From the NCBI GenBank assembly GCA_964404395.1, contig CAYOKA010000053.1, positions 1 to 14,099 on the forward strand: a DNA stretch of 14,099 bases, given 5' to 3'. The position numbers and the translations under genes are program-made. The notes beneath the pieces are model-generated. The model worked only from the letters and a program-made list of their open reading frames with translations. It had not been told where the DNA came from and searched no databases. Source of the DNA: JAAYBT01 sp964404395. Its GTDB lineage: Bacteria > Bacillota > Clostridia > Acetivibrionales > DTU013. The first letter of the stretch is position 1, and every line of letters begins with the position of its first letter. This document shows, one piece after another, positions 6,324 through 14,099 of this stretch.

Positions 6324-6352
6324 ATAATATCACGGCAAGTAATACATGTCAA
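6324..6352 (-). promoter_or_regulatory. strong promoter of the SLH gene
   Basis: TTGACA (6352-6347) and TATTAT (6329-6324) are spaced by 17 bases on the minus strand: a perfect -35 and a 5/6 -10. The plus strand has a second TTGACA at 6318-6323, but its -10 is poor. Confidence 0.7.
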
Positions 6353-6456
6353 TTTATGCAAAATATATGTCCGCTATACCTACATCTTGCGCGTATAAAG
6401 TAATCCTATAAGGTTGCACAGGACATAAGGGAAATATAGCGAAAAGAAGTTGTTGG

Positions 6457-6485
6457 TTGAATAAAGAGCGGATAAGCTATATAAT
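6457..6485 (+). promoter_or_regulatory. promoter of the glycosyltransferase gene
   Basis: TTGAAT (6457-6462), a 17-base spacer and a perfect TATAAT (6480-6485). Transcription would start near 6492, leaving a leader of about 75 bases. Confidence 0.65.
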
Positions 6486-6503
6486 AGTATAAGGCTGAAA
6501 ATG

Positions 6504-6536
6504 TGGACTTCAGATACGAAAAGCACTCGAAGTCCA
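6504..6536 (+). promoter_or_regulatory. hairpin in the glycosyltransferase leader
   Basis: TGGACTTC (6504-6511) pairs perfectly with GAAGTCCA (6529-6536) across a 17-base loop, between the promoter and the ribosome binding site. No continuous T-run follows, so it is a structured leader rather than a clear terminator. Confidence 0.35.
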
Positions 6537-6566
6537 TATTTAGTAATATTTTGGAGGGGTGCGCTC

Positions 6567-7757
6567 ATGCTCTTGTACATATCACTTGTAGTCGGAGCTT
6601 TTTTCGTACTGTTTTGGTGTGCTCAACTCATCTTTTTTAGGTTGCATATGAATTGGACTAACCTGATTATCCCATCGGATGAGGAGGATGAGTTGGTTGG
6701 CGTTAGCATTATTCATCCTATAAAGGATCTGGACTTCGAACTCGAAAAAAACCTTGAATCATGGTTCAGGCAAAACTACACAGGACCCATACAGCATATA
6801 TTTAGCTTTCAGTCGCCGGCTGACCCTGCAATACCGGTTGTCGAAGCAGTTATTGAAAACCATCCTGCCATTAATTGCCAGGTAATTGTAAACCCGGTTA
6901 TAGAAGGCCTTAATGGCAAAAGTTCGAATATGGTCTATGGTATGAAGAAAGCAATTTACGACATAGTACTTTTTGGAGACAGCGATATTAGAGTCAAGCA
7001 GGACTTTATTGTAAAAATGGTTCGTCCTCTAAAGAAAGAAAAGGTTGGCATGACTACCTGCGGTCAGGTTAATATAGGTGGGCGTGATTTCTGGACCAGA
7101 TTTTTTACATTTACTCAGAACACTGAGACTGATTTCATTTGGGCATTCTTAACGAAGCTGGGAGTGGATGTGGGTGCAACCGGAGCAGCATTTGCCATGA
7201 GAAAGGAACTGTTGGAAGAGGTAGGCGGGCTTGAAGCTTTTGGAGCCTCGCTTCTTGAAGACCTTCATCTGGGAAATACCCTTTATAGGATGGGTTATAA
7301 GCTTGTACTCGGCCCTTTCATCGAATGCCATGTCCATAAGTGTGCCAAGGAGAAGTCCTTTAATTATGCCAGACGCATTGCAGTCGGCATAAGAGCCCAT
7401 ATAGCGATTGAACTTCCGGCATTTGTATTGATGATGTTCTGGTATTGGATCATATTTTTCCTGGGTGTTATCTTTGCAAACCCATATGTGATTTATTTGT
7501 CTTTCATATATATGGCCTTGCGGGTTATTCACGGTCTTATAATGAGAGTGCTGACAAAGAACAAAATTATGTTGACAGATGTCATAACGCCCTTGTTTTT
7601 TGATTTGTTCGCTACCTTCTATCTGCTATTTTCCATTCGCAGCACGTCAATCAGGTGGAGGGGAATAGAGTATTCCGTGAAAAAGGGCGGATATATAGAA
7701 AACACAATGTATGACATGGAAGACTATGATGAGCTTGAAGAGGATGTAAAGGTCTGA
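6567..7757 (+). CDS. membrane glycosyltransferase, ceramide-glucosyltransferase-like (GT2/GT21)
   Basis: A 396-residue membrane enzyme likely to add a sugar to a lipid. The start at 6567 follows TTTGGAGG; the frame is open upstream to an ATG at 6501 that lies in the leader hairpin. One N-terminal membrane helix (about 1-25) precedes a GT-A domain: HPIKD near the start, GLNGKSSNM, the metal-binding DSD at 138-140 (FGDSDIRV), and LLEDLHLG with D242 as probable base. Three or so membrane helices follow (about 280-350). RWRGIEY at 363-369 matches the tail I remember from ceramide glucosyltransferase and HpnI-type proteins. The expected (Q/R)xxRW motif seems replaced by NYARRIA. The acceptor lipid is unknown. 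The C-terminus is strongly acidic. It is convergent with the next gene. Confidence 0.8.
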   Translation: MLLYISLVVGAFFVLFWCAQLIFFRLHMNWTNLIIPSDEEDELVGVSIIHPIKDLDFELEKNLESWFRQNYTGPIQHIFSFQSPADPAIPVVEAVIENHPAINCQVIVNPVIEGLNGKSSNMVYGMKKAIYDIVLFGDSDIRVKQDFIVKMVRPLKKEKVGMTTCGQVNIGGRDFWTRFFTFTQNTETDFIWAFLTKLGVDVGATGAAFAMRKELLEEVGGLEAFGASLLEDLHLGNTLYRMGYKLVLGPFIECHVHKCAKEKSFNYARRIAVGIRAHIAIELPAFVLMMFWYWIIFFLGVIFANPYVIYLSFIYMALRVIHGLIMRVLTKNKIMLTDVITPLFFDLFATFYLLFSIRSTSIRWRGIEYSVKKGGYIENTMYDMEDYDELEEDVKV

Positions 7758-7817
7758 TTGATAGAGACTCAAGAGGATGCGGAGACAGATTTTGACTGTC
7801 AAAGTGTCCTATTCGCT

Positions 7818-8945
7818 TTACGCAAGTTCCTTTCGGTATATTCTATATGTTTTGTTGTGAACCGCCCCTGTACCTTCGATATCGGCTCTCATTTTCAGGT
7901 TGGTTTCGCCTATTGTAGAGGCCTCGCCTGATGTAAAGCCATTTTTGAGGGCATTCTTAAAGGCGGTATAATAAATTGCATGAGAGACGCCTTTACTCCT
8001 GAATTCCGGTATCACAAACATGGCAAAGGCTCTGGCATTTTTGATTCTTTTCTTGTAATACAAGTATTTTAATGCACCCAGTGGGCTTATCCTGCCGTTT
8101 AGATGAATCAATACCTGATTGTAGTCGGGAAGCGCGATAGCAAAGCCAATCGCTTCGTCGCCATGCCGTGCAATTGGTATAAGGTCTGGATCTGCAAAGG
8201 AAACAAGCCTTTTTGCTATGTCCTGCACTTCCTCCAGGGTCGGAGGAACCAGATCCGGCCATTCTGCCGGCATAGCCTTGTCCATTACATATTTGAGCGA
8301 CTCAATTTCTCTATTCAGATTTTTAAGATCCAATGTATCAACTCTGAAATCATAGCGCTTTTGCGCATACTCTATTGTCTTTGTCGGATCCCTCCGAAAT
8401 GCAGTATGATCCATGCTATATGCATAGACATCATAATCCTTTGAAAAACCGAATTGCTCGATGAACTCCATATAATAGGATGGATTGTATGAATTCATGA
8501 GTGTAGGCGGCTCGTCAAAGCAATCCACAAGAAGCCCTTTGTTCTCATCTCCGTCGGTTCCCGTGACAGCACACGGGCCGCAGACAAAATCAGCCCCGTT
8601 TTGCTTTGCCCACACACAGGCGGCATCAAGCAGCATTTCGGCGGCCTCGTAATCCCTGATGCACTCGAACATGGAGAAAAAGGCCATATTCATTTTTTTC
8701 TTCTCATTGAGGTTGGTATCGATACCTGCGTATACTCTTCCGACAGTGTCACCGTCTTTTACAGCCAAAAACAGCCTATAGATTATTTTATTAAGAGTAG
8801 GGTTCTTAACAGGATCGAGGGATGCCTTGACATCGCTTATTAGAGGTGGCACCCAGCACTTGTCATTTTTATATATTTTCCATGGAAGCTTGATAAACTG
8901 CTTCATATCAGATTTTGTAACCACTGTCCTTATTTCAGGCCTCAT
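7818..8945 (-). CDS. GNAT-fold N-acetyltransferase, YghO-like
   Basis: A 375-residue cytoplasmic protein. The start at 8945 is chosen because GAGGAGG lies eight bases before it; the frame is open further up to 9017 but without a binding site. The N-terminal LPWKIYKNDKCWVPPLISDV and FFSMFEC segments fit a family of GNAT-like proteins I associate with the YghO group. The C-terminal half carries FVIPEFRSKGVSHA, a degenerate form of the acetyl-CoA binding R/Q-x-x-G-x-G/A loop. Substrate unknown. It is transcribed from its own promoter (8989-9017), divergent from the yerC-like gene, and its end faces the glycosyltransferase 60 bases away without a clear terminator. Confidence 0.7.
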   Translation of the reverse strand: MRPEIRTVVTKSDMKQFIKLPWKIYKNDKCWVPPLISDVKASLDPVKNPTLNKIIYRLFLAVKDGDTVGRVYAGIDTNLNEKKKMNMAFFSMFECIRDYEAAEMLLDAACVWAKQNGADFVCGPCAVTGTDGDENKGLLVDCFDEPPTLMNSYNPSYYMEFIEQFGFSKDYDVYAYSMDHTAFRRDPTKTIEYAQKRYDFRVDTLDLKNLNREIESLKYVMDKAMPAEWPDLVPPTLEEVQDIAKRLVSFADPDLIPIARHGDEAIGFAIALPDYNQVLIHLNGRISPLGALKYLYYKKRIKNARAFAMFVIPEFRSKGVSHAIYYTAFKNALKNGFTSGEASTIGETNLKMRADIEGTGAVHNKTYRIYRKELA

Positions 8946-8988
8946 CAAAAAAACCTCCTCACAATAAGTACCGTTGAAGTCATATTCC

Positions 8989-9017
8989 ATTGTATCATTA
9001 CGGTATCCCCGTCGCAA
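8989..9017 (-). promoter_or_regulatory. promoter of the GNAT-fold gene
   Basis: TTGCGA (9017-9012), 17 bases, TACAAT (8994-8989) on the minus strand. It lies about 45 bases upstream of the chosen start. Confidence 0.5.
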
Positions 9018-9039
9018 TGAATAGACAAAAACGAAATTG

Positions 9040-9068
9040 TTGACTGTAGATAAAAAAGCTGATATGTT
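9040..9068 (+). promoter_or_regulatory. promoter of the yerC-like gene
   Basis: TTGACT (9040-9045), a 17-base spacer, TATGTT (9063-9068). It is back to back with the GNAT promoter. The predicted start near 9075 runs straight into an inverted repeat. Confidence 0.55.
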
Positions 9069-9078
9069 AGATTCAGCG

Positions 9079-9118
9079 CACTTTAATAATGTGAAATATT
9101 AAAGTGTGAAACATTATT
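9079..9118. promoter_or_regulatory. overlapping inverted repeats, probable operator
   Basis: CACTTTAATA (9079-9088) and TATTAAAGTG (9097-9106) are perfect 10-base arms around 8 bases. A second pair, AATAATGT (9085-9092) and ACATTATT (9111-9118), overlaps the first. Their place just after the promoter and before the gene of a TrpR-like DNA-binding protein fits an autoregulatory operator; an RNA switch is the alternative. Confidence 0.5.
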
Positions 9119-9137
9119 CATTTAGGAGATGCCTTGT

Positions 9138-9434
9138 ATGAATTCCAAAATACAGGACCAATCGACCGACGGATTATTTGAGGCGATACTGCTTTTAGAA
9201 AATGCAGAAGAGTGCTATAATTTCTTCGAGGACATCTGCACAGTATCTGAGATCAAAGCAATGGCTCAGAGGCTGGAAGTGGCAAAAATGCTGAGAGCAG
9301 GGCATACTTATATGGACATCAGCGAAAAAACAGGGGCCAGCACAGCCACAATCAGCAGAGTCAATCGATGCTACCATTATGGCGAGGATGGCTATAAAAC
9401 GATGCTTGACAGGCTTGAAAGGAAAGGAAGATAA
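9138..9434 (+). CDS. yerC: YerC/YecD family TrpR-related regulator
   Basis: A 98-residue helical DNA-binding protein of the Trp-repressor superfamily. The order is an N-terminal helical part (LFEAILLLENAEECYNFFED), then TVSEIKAMAQRLEVAKML, then a helix-turn-helix at about 60-79 (ISEKTGASTATISRVNRC). The start at 9138 has AGGAG nine bases before it, whereas the ATG at 9129 touches the binding site and is unlikely. Family length is close to 100, so it appears complete. The regulon is not known to me; unlike TrpR, I would not assume it binds tryptophan. It is followed 93 bases later by secA. Confidence 0.85.
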   Translation: MNSKIQDQSTDGLFEAILLLENAEECYNFFEDICTVSEIKAMAQRLEVAKMLRAGHTYMDISEKTGASTATISRVNRCYHYGEDGYKTMLDRLERKGR

Positions 9435-9480
9435 GGAAGGGAGCTTATTTTTGTGTTTCCGCTTTGTATCCTCCATATTT

Positions 9481-9502
9481 CAAGGTCTGATTTATTACCT
9501 TG
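9481..9502 (+). promoter_or_regulatory. small hairpin before secA
   Basis: CAAGGT (9481-9486) pairs with ACCTTG (9497-9502) around ten bases, 13 bases before the GGAGG of secA. It could affect secA translation but is short. Confidence 0.2.
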
Positions 9503-9526
9503 CAAATAAAGGGATTGGAGGTTTTT

Positions 9527-12268
9527 ATGTTCAAAAAAATGTTTGAGAAAATTGTAGGATCCTATAGTGAGCGAGAATTGAAGAGAATTGCTCCTCTGGT
9601 GGATGAAATAGAATCATTGGAGCCTGAAATCAAGGCATTGTCCGATGAACAGCTTAAGGCAAAAACGCCTGAGTTTAAAAATAGGTTGGAAAATGGTGAA
9701 ACCCTGGACGACATTTTGCCTGAGGCCTTTGCCGTCGTAAGAGAGGCTTCTGTCAGGGTTCTTGGAATGAGACATTTTAGAGTGCAATTAATTGGTGGTA
9801 TCGTGCTACATCAGGGTAGGATCGCGGAAATGAAAACAGGCGAAGGTAAGACCCTTGTAGCTACGCTGCCGGTCTATCTGAATGCCCTTACAGGGAAAGG
9901 CGTTCATATCGTAACTGTCAATGATTATCTGGCAAGGCGTGACAGCGAGTGGATGGGTAAGGTGTATGGCTTTCTTGGCCTTAGTGTAGGACTGATTGTA
10001 CACGGATTGGACAATGCTGAAAGAAGAAAGGCATATAGCTGCGATATTACCTATGGTACCAATAATGAATTCGGATTTGATTACCTTAGAGATAACATGG
10101 TTATTTATAAAAATGATATGGTTCAGCGGGAGCTGCATTATGCTATTGTTGACGAGGTTGACAGCATATTGATAGACGAGGCCAGAACCCCTCTTATTAT
10201 CTCGGGAGCCGGGGACAAATCAACGGATCTTTATAAGAGAGCGAATTCCTTTGCTTCCAGGTTGAAGGCTAAAGTGGTTGTCGAATCTGACGACAAACAG
10301 AGCGATGAGGATGTGGAAGCAGACTATATCGTTGATGAGAAGGCACATACAGCTGCGCTGACTGCCAGAGGCGTTACGAAGGCGGAGCAGTATTTCGGTA
10401 TCGAGAACCTCTCCGACCCTGATAATATGACAATTTCCCACCATATAAATCAGGCTGTAAAAGCCCGTGGATTGATGAAAAGGGATAGGGAATATGTGGT
10501 GAAGGATGGCGAAGTCATAATTGTCGATGAATTTACCGGGCGCTTAATGTATGGTAGAAGGTACAGCGATGGTCTGCATCAGGCAATCGAGGCTAAGGAA
10601 AATGTTGAGGTTGAGAGGGAAAGCAAAACCCTGGCGACAATTACATTCCAGAATTATTTCAGAATGTACGGAAAGCTAGCCGGCATGACGGGTACTGCAT
10701 TGACTGAGGAGCAAGAGTTCCAGACCATTTACAAGCTGGATGTAATTGAAGTCCCGACAAATATGCCCATGGTTAGGATTGATAACCCGGATTGCGTTTA
10801 TAAGAATGAAAGGGGCAAATTTAACGCTGTAATCGATGAAATTGCAGATTTGAATAAGAAGGGTCAGCCGGTGCTGATAGGTACTATTTCCATTGAAAAA
10901 TCTGAGTTGCTCAGCATCATGCTGAAGAAGAGGGGCGTCCCTCATCAGGTGCTGAATGCAAAATTTCATGATAAGGAGGCAGAAATCATTGCTCAGGCCG
11001 GTAAGCTTGGCGCTGTGACGATTGCCACCAACATGGCAGGCCGTGGTACTGATATTGTCCTTGGGGGTAATGCCGAGTATATGGCGAAGCAGGAGCTGAG
11101 AAAGCAGGGCTATTCCGAGGAATTGATAAATGAATCCACAAGCTTCAATGACACTACAGATGATGAAATACTGGAGGTAAGGGCAGCTTTTAAGCGGTTT
11201 AACGACGATTATAAGAGGCAGAACAGCCTTGAAAAGGAAAAGGTCATCGAAGCCGGAGGACTTTACATCATAGGCACGGAACGGCACGAATCCAGGCGTA
11301 TTGATAATCAGCTCAGAGGACGTTCAGGCCGTCAGGGGGATCCGGGATCTTCACGGTTCTATATCTCACTGGAGGATGACCTGATGAGACTGTTCGGTTC
11401 AGATAGACTGGCGGCGATTGTTGAAACTCTCGGCCTTGAGGAAGATCAGCCTATTGAACACAAGATGCTGTCAAATGCCATTGAAAATGCCCAGCGAAAA
11501 GTTGAAGGCAAGAATTTTGACATCAGAAAACACGTTCTGCAATATGACGACGTGATGAATATGCAAAGAGAGGTTATTTACGGTCAGCGTAAGCAAGTTC
11601 TTGACGGTGAAAATCTCAGGGATTCCTTCATGAAGATGATTGAAAACAATGTGAACAATCTGGTTTCCGCCTACTGCTCAGAAAGTGTTTATCCTGATAT
11701 GTGGGATTGGGAGGAAATTAGAACACAAGCCCAGGAGATGTTAGTACCGGCCGGCAAGCTGACTCTTTCCCGTGGGGAGATGGAGGGTTATACAAGTGAG
11801 GATTTGAAGGAGACCCTTTATAACTCTGTGGTGGAGGCATATGAAGCGAAGGAAGCGGAATATGGCTCTGAAATGATGAGAGAGCTGGAGAGGATTGTTT
11901 TGCTCCGGGTGGTTGATGAAAAATGGATGGATCACATCGACGCTATGGATCAGCTGCGTCACGGTGTTGGTATGCGTGCATATGGGCAGCGGGATCCTGT
12001 TGTGGAGTATAAATACGAAGGCTTTGAAATGTTTGAGGAAATGATTAGGAGTATTCATCAGGATTCAGTTAAAATGATTCTGCGTTTGCGTGTAAATCGT
12101 GAACAGGGAGCTCCTAAGAGGGAAAAGGTCGCAGAGCCTGTAGAGGCCAGTCATGGCGACACAGGGCCGCGGAAGCCTGCTGTGCGAAGTAGTGAAAAGG
12201 TCGGCAGAAATGATCCCTGCCCTTGCGGCAGCGGAAAGAAATATAAGAGGTGCTGCGGTGCAAATTAG
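9527..12268 (+). CDS. secA: preprotein translocase ATPase SecA
   Basis: The motor that pushes secreted proteins through SecYEG at the membrane. At 913 residues it is full length. Walker A is MKTGEGKT (102-109), the DEAD-type Walker B is DEVD (209-212) followed by DEARTPLIISG, and GRSGRQGDPG marks motif VI of the second nucleotide domain. The helical scaffold is seen in VDEKWMDHIDAMDQLRHGVGMRAYGQRDP. The C-terminal zinc motif CPC-x8-CC (C898, C900, C909, C910), used for SecB and ribosome contacts in relatives, is intact. The start at 9527 follows TTGGAGG. No strong promoter is visible between yerC and secA (only a weak TTGTGT/CATATT pair near 9452-9480), so it may share the yerC transcript. 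Confidence 0.98.
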   Translation: MFKKMFEKIVGSYSERELKRIAPLVDEIESLEPEIKALSDEQLKAKTPEFKNRLENGETLDDILPEAFAVVREASVRVLGMRHFRVQLIGGIVLHQGRIAEMKTGEGKTLVATLPVYLNALTGKGVHIVTVNDYLARRDSEWMGKVYGFLGLSVGLIVHGLDNAERRKAYSCDITYGTNNEFGFDYLRDNMVIYKNDMVQRELHYAIVDEVDSILIDEARTPLIISGAGDKSTDLYKRANSFASRLKAKVVVESDDKQSDEDVEADYIVDEKAHTAALTARGVTKAEQYFGIENLSDPDNMTISHHINQAVKARGLMKRDREYVVKDGEVIIVDEFTGRLMYGRRYSDGLHQAIEAKENVEVERESKTLATITFQNYFRMYGKLAGMTGTALTEEQEFQTIYKLDVIEVPTNMPMVRIDNPDCVYKNERGKFNAVIDEIADLNKKGQPVLIGTISIEKSELLSIMLKKRGVPHQVLNAKFHDKEAEIIAQAGKLGAVTIATNMAGRGTDIVLGGNAEYMAKQELRKQGYSEELINESTSFNDTTDDEILEVRAAFKRFNDDYKRQNSLEKEKVIEAGGLYIIGTERHESRRIDNQLRGRSGRQGDPGSSRFYISLEDDLMRLFGSDRLAAIVETLGLEEDQPIEHKMLSNAIENAQRKVEGKNFDIRKHVLQYDDVMNMQREVIYGQRKQVLDGENLRDSFMKMIENNVNNLVSAYCSESVYPDMWDWEEIRTQAQEMLVPAGKLTLSRGEMEGYTSEDLKETLYNSVVEAYEAKEAEYGSEMMRELERIVLLRVVDEKWMDHIDAMDQLRHGVGMRAYGQRDPVVEYKYEGFEMFEEMIRSIHQDSVKMILRLRVNREQGAPKREKVAEPVEASHGDTGPRKPAVRSSEKVGRNDPCPCGSGKKYKRCCGAN

Positions 12269-12330
12269 TAGTGAAAGATATTACTGTTCAACATTAACTA
12301 TAGAGAATTACGAGATATGGAATAGAACTT

Positions 12331-13602
12331 ATGACTTATGATGAAACATTGACCTATATACATGGAGCGTTGAAGTTCGGAAAAAAGCTTGGCCTTCATA
12401 ATATTGGATTTCTGCTGAAATTGATGGGCAATCCGCAAAAAAACCTTAGATTTGTACATGTTGCGGGAACAAACGGCAAGGGCTCTACGTCTGCTTTTAT
12501 AGAAGGGATACTGGCGCAAGCCGGCTACAAAACAGGCTTATATACATCTCCCTATATCCAGCGCTTTACCGAGAGGATACGGATTGGCAAGGATGAAATC
12601 AGCAGGGAAGAGTTAGCTGACATCACTGCCTATGTTAAAGAGCATGTAGATAAAATGATTGCTTTGGGGCAGAACCATCCCACGGAGTTTGAAATCATTA
12701 CGGCTATTGCCTTTGAGTATTACTGTCGCAAGGAATGTGATCTGGTAGTGCTTGAGGTAGGCCTGGGAGGAAGGTATGACCCGACGAACATTATCGAAGC
12801 CCCTGAGCTGGCCGTCATTACTGCCATCAGCTATGATCACACGGAAAGGCTTGGCAAGACACTACCGGAGATTGCATCAGAGAAGGCCGGGATCATAAAG
12901 CAGGGTGCAGATGTAGTGTTATACGGGCAGTGCAAGGAGGTAGAGCAGGTTTTTGAAAGGGCATGTGCACAAAAAGGGGCACATTTGCACAGAACTAATT
13001 TTTCAGGCATTAGGGAGCACTGCTCTGGAATTGATGGACAAACCTTTACCTTCGGTGAGTATGAGGATTTAGAAATTCGTCTGCTGGGAAGGCATCAGAT
13101 TTATAATGCCGCTGTAGCTGTGAATGCGGCGAGGATTCTATCTGCAAAGGGCTTTGACATATCGGAGGAGAATATTAGAAAGGGCCTGGTGAATACGAAA
13201 TGGCCGGGAAGACTGGAGCTTCTTTCGAAAAACCCCGTATTTATCATTGACGGAGCACACAACCCGGGAGGAGCATTAGCGCTGAGAGCCTTTCTTTGGG
13301 ATACCTTCCCGGGAAGACCGGTGAGCTTTATTATGGGAGTGTTGAGAAACAAGGATTACCTATCGATGATGAGGATAGTACTACCCGGGTGCAAAAGGTT
13401 CTTTGCGGTGATGCCGGACAGTCCAAAAGCATTAGGTTCGGAAGAACTTGCCAAAGCCGCTTCCAGCTATTGTAATCACGTACAGGTTAGTGATACAATT
13501 GAAGAAGTCGTCAGAACATCTATTGAAAGTGCTGAAGATGATGAGATTATATGTGCGTTCGGGTCGCTCTATTATATAGGCACAGTAAAGGAATTATTCT
13601 GA
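12331..13602 (+). CDS. folC: folylpolyglutamate synthase/dihydrofolate synthase
   Basis: A 423-residue ATP-dependent ligase that adds glutamate to folates (and, in bifunctional forms, makes dihydrofolate from dihydropteroate). The P-loop is HVAGTNGKGST (43-53), followed by the folate-site TSPYIQRFTERI (72-83). The Mur-ligase centre has LEVGLGGRYDPTN (141-153) and SEKAGIIK with K185, the lysine usually carbamylated. The C-terminal domain has WPGRLE (291-296) and DGAHNPGG (307-314). The start is set by family similarity (MTYDETLTYIH); the ribosome binding site is weak, with only GAGAT/ATGGA upstream, unlike its neighbours. It lies 62 bases after secA and is probably cotranscribed with it. Confidence 0.95.
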   Translation: MTYDETLTYIHGALKFGKKLGLHNIGFLLKLMGNPQKNLRFVHVAGTNGKGSTSAFIEGILAQAGYKTGLYTSPYIQRFTERIRIGKDEISREELADITAYVKEHVDKMIALGQNHPTEFEIITAIAFEYYCRKECDLVVLEVGLGGRYDPTNIIEAPELAVITAISYDHTERLGKTLPEIASEKAGIIKQGADVVLYGQCKEVEQVFERACAQKGAHLHRTNFSGIREHCSGIDGQTFTFGEYEDLEIRLLGRHQIYNAAVAVNAARILSAKGFDISEENIRKGLVNTKWPGRLELLSKNPVFIIDGAHNPGGALALRAFLWDTFPGRPVSFIMGVLRNKDYLSMMRIVLPGCKRFFAVMPDSPKALGSEELAKAASSYCNHVQVSDTIEEVVRTSIESAEDDEIICAFGSLYYIGTVKELF

Positions 13603-13612
13603 ACTCAGGCTT

Positions 13613-13670
13613 TTGCGATGTAACCTTAATACGAATTAGCTAGCGGAACTAAAAACATGATATATCGCAA
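13613..13670 (+). promoter_or_regulatory. structured leader before the TPR gene
   Basis: TTGCGATGTA (13613-13622) pairs with TATATCGCAA (13661-13670) over 10 bp with one G-U pair and a 38-base loop. ACCTT (13623-13627) could alternatively pair with AAGGT starting at 13669, which would disrupt the first stem. The segments GGAACTAAAAAC and CGAACTAAAGAC repeat in and after the loop. It does not match a riboswitch class I know. Confidence 0.35.
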
Positions 13671-13706
13671 GGTGTCCGAACTAAAGACTTGGAGGTGAGA
13701 CTACTT

Positions 13707-14099
13707 ATGGATTTAAGGGCGGAGTTGAATAACTTCAAACCCATCAATCTGGAAGAAATCGTACAAGCTGAGGAAAAGATTCCTGACAATATTCGCAACT
13801 CAGTATTCCTGTATAACAAGGCTATTGAAAGCCTTAGGTCGGGTAGCGAGGATATTGCAATGATCGGACTCAGAAAAGCCATCTCCATGAATCCGAGCTT
13901 TAATGAAGCTCGAAATCTGTTGGGTATTTGCTATAGCTACGTGGGAGAAACACAAAGAGCCGCCGAAATGTTCAATAGGGTCAGTGAGGCTGAGTCAAAC
14001 GGGGTTTTGGCGATGAGCTATATGCGTAAATTCGGAATGGTCGAAGAAGCACCACAGCAATCGGACAAGCAGGCCGGCAAGCTGAGCCTGAGGAGGGAA
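13707..14099 (+). CDS. TPR-repeat protein, N-terminal part, cut by window end
   Basis: The frame is open from the ATG at 13707 to the window edge (131 codons, no stop). GGAGGTGAG lies 11 bases before the ATG. Starting MDLRAELNNFKPINLEEI, it contains at least two tetratricopeptide-like helical hairpins: SVFLYNKAIESLRSG followed by GLRKAISMNPSFNEARNLLG and YVGETQRAAEMFNRV. These usually mediate protein-protein contacts. Its function is unknown; it lies 104 bases after folC, behind a possible structured leader. The C-terminal domain, which would say more, is outside the window. Confidence 0.75.
   Translation, partial: MDLRAELNNFKPINLEEIVQAEEKIPDNIRNSVFLYNKAIESLRSGSEDIAMIGLRKAISMNPSFNEARNLLGICYSYVGETQRAAEMFNRVSEAESNGVLAMSYMRKFGMVEEAPQQSDKQAGKLSLRRE

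Noticed and set aside
7784..7800. GACAG/CTGTC hairpin between the convergent genes as a terminator
   Set aside because: Five base pairs and no T-run on either strand.
9428..9452. A/T-rich stem after the yerC stop as a terminator
   Set aside because: Weak stem with one G-U pair, and the T residues are part of the stem; transcription may well continue into secA.
10676..11287. 203-codon ORF antisense to secA
   Set aside because: Long only because the secA codons leave the opposite frame open; no ribosome binding site and secA is unmistakable.
1..14099. CRISPR array, complete IS element or rRNA gene
   Set aside because: No regularly spaced repeats, no transposase or recombinase frame and no rRNA-like sequence were seen.

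Overview
The window looks like a low-to-mid GC Firmicute chromosome, most likely class Clostridia. The evidence is the strong AGGAGG-type ribosome binding sites, sigma-A-like promoters, a clostridial-style S-layer-homology (SLH) protein, a YerC/TrpR-like regulator, and a Firmicute-type SecA with a C-terminal zinc motif. I cannot name a genus from the sequence alone.

Layout. (1) Positions 1-1100 hold no convincing gene: a GC-rich nest of palindromes, two strong hairpins and short dispersed repeats that look like mobile-element scars. (2) Positions 1100-4290 are a minus-strand operon: an RsgA-type GTPase, an APH-type phosphotransferase overlapping it by ATGA, and a GNAT acetyltransferase that is an internally deleted, frameshifted remnant. 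A promoter, a 10-codon leader ORF, competing RNA helices and an intrinsic terminator precede the GTPase and together look like a ribosome-mediated transcription attenuator. (3) Positions 4513-6204 encode a secreted SLH-domain protein (minus strand). (4) It is divergent from a membrane glycosyltransferase (6567-7757), which converges on a GNAT-fold protein (7818-8945, minus strand). (5) From 9040 to the end lies a plus-strand housekeeping run: yerC-like regulator, secA, folC, and the start of a TPR protein cut by the window edge.

How it fits together. The right half (secA, folC) is ordinary core genome. The left third is accessory in character. A 15-base direct repeat flanks the rsgA/APH/GNAT cassette (545-559 and 4387-4401), and tandem repeats resembling an insertion-sequence end sit beside the second copy. 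The combination of a ribosome-assembly GTPase, a small-molecule kinase and an acetyltransferase under a leader-peptide attenuator suggests a cassette induced when translation is disturbed, possibly by an antibiotic. This is inference; the RNA pairings themselves can be read directly from the sequence.
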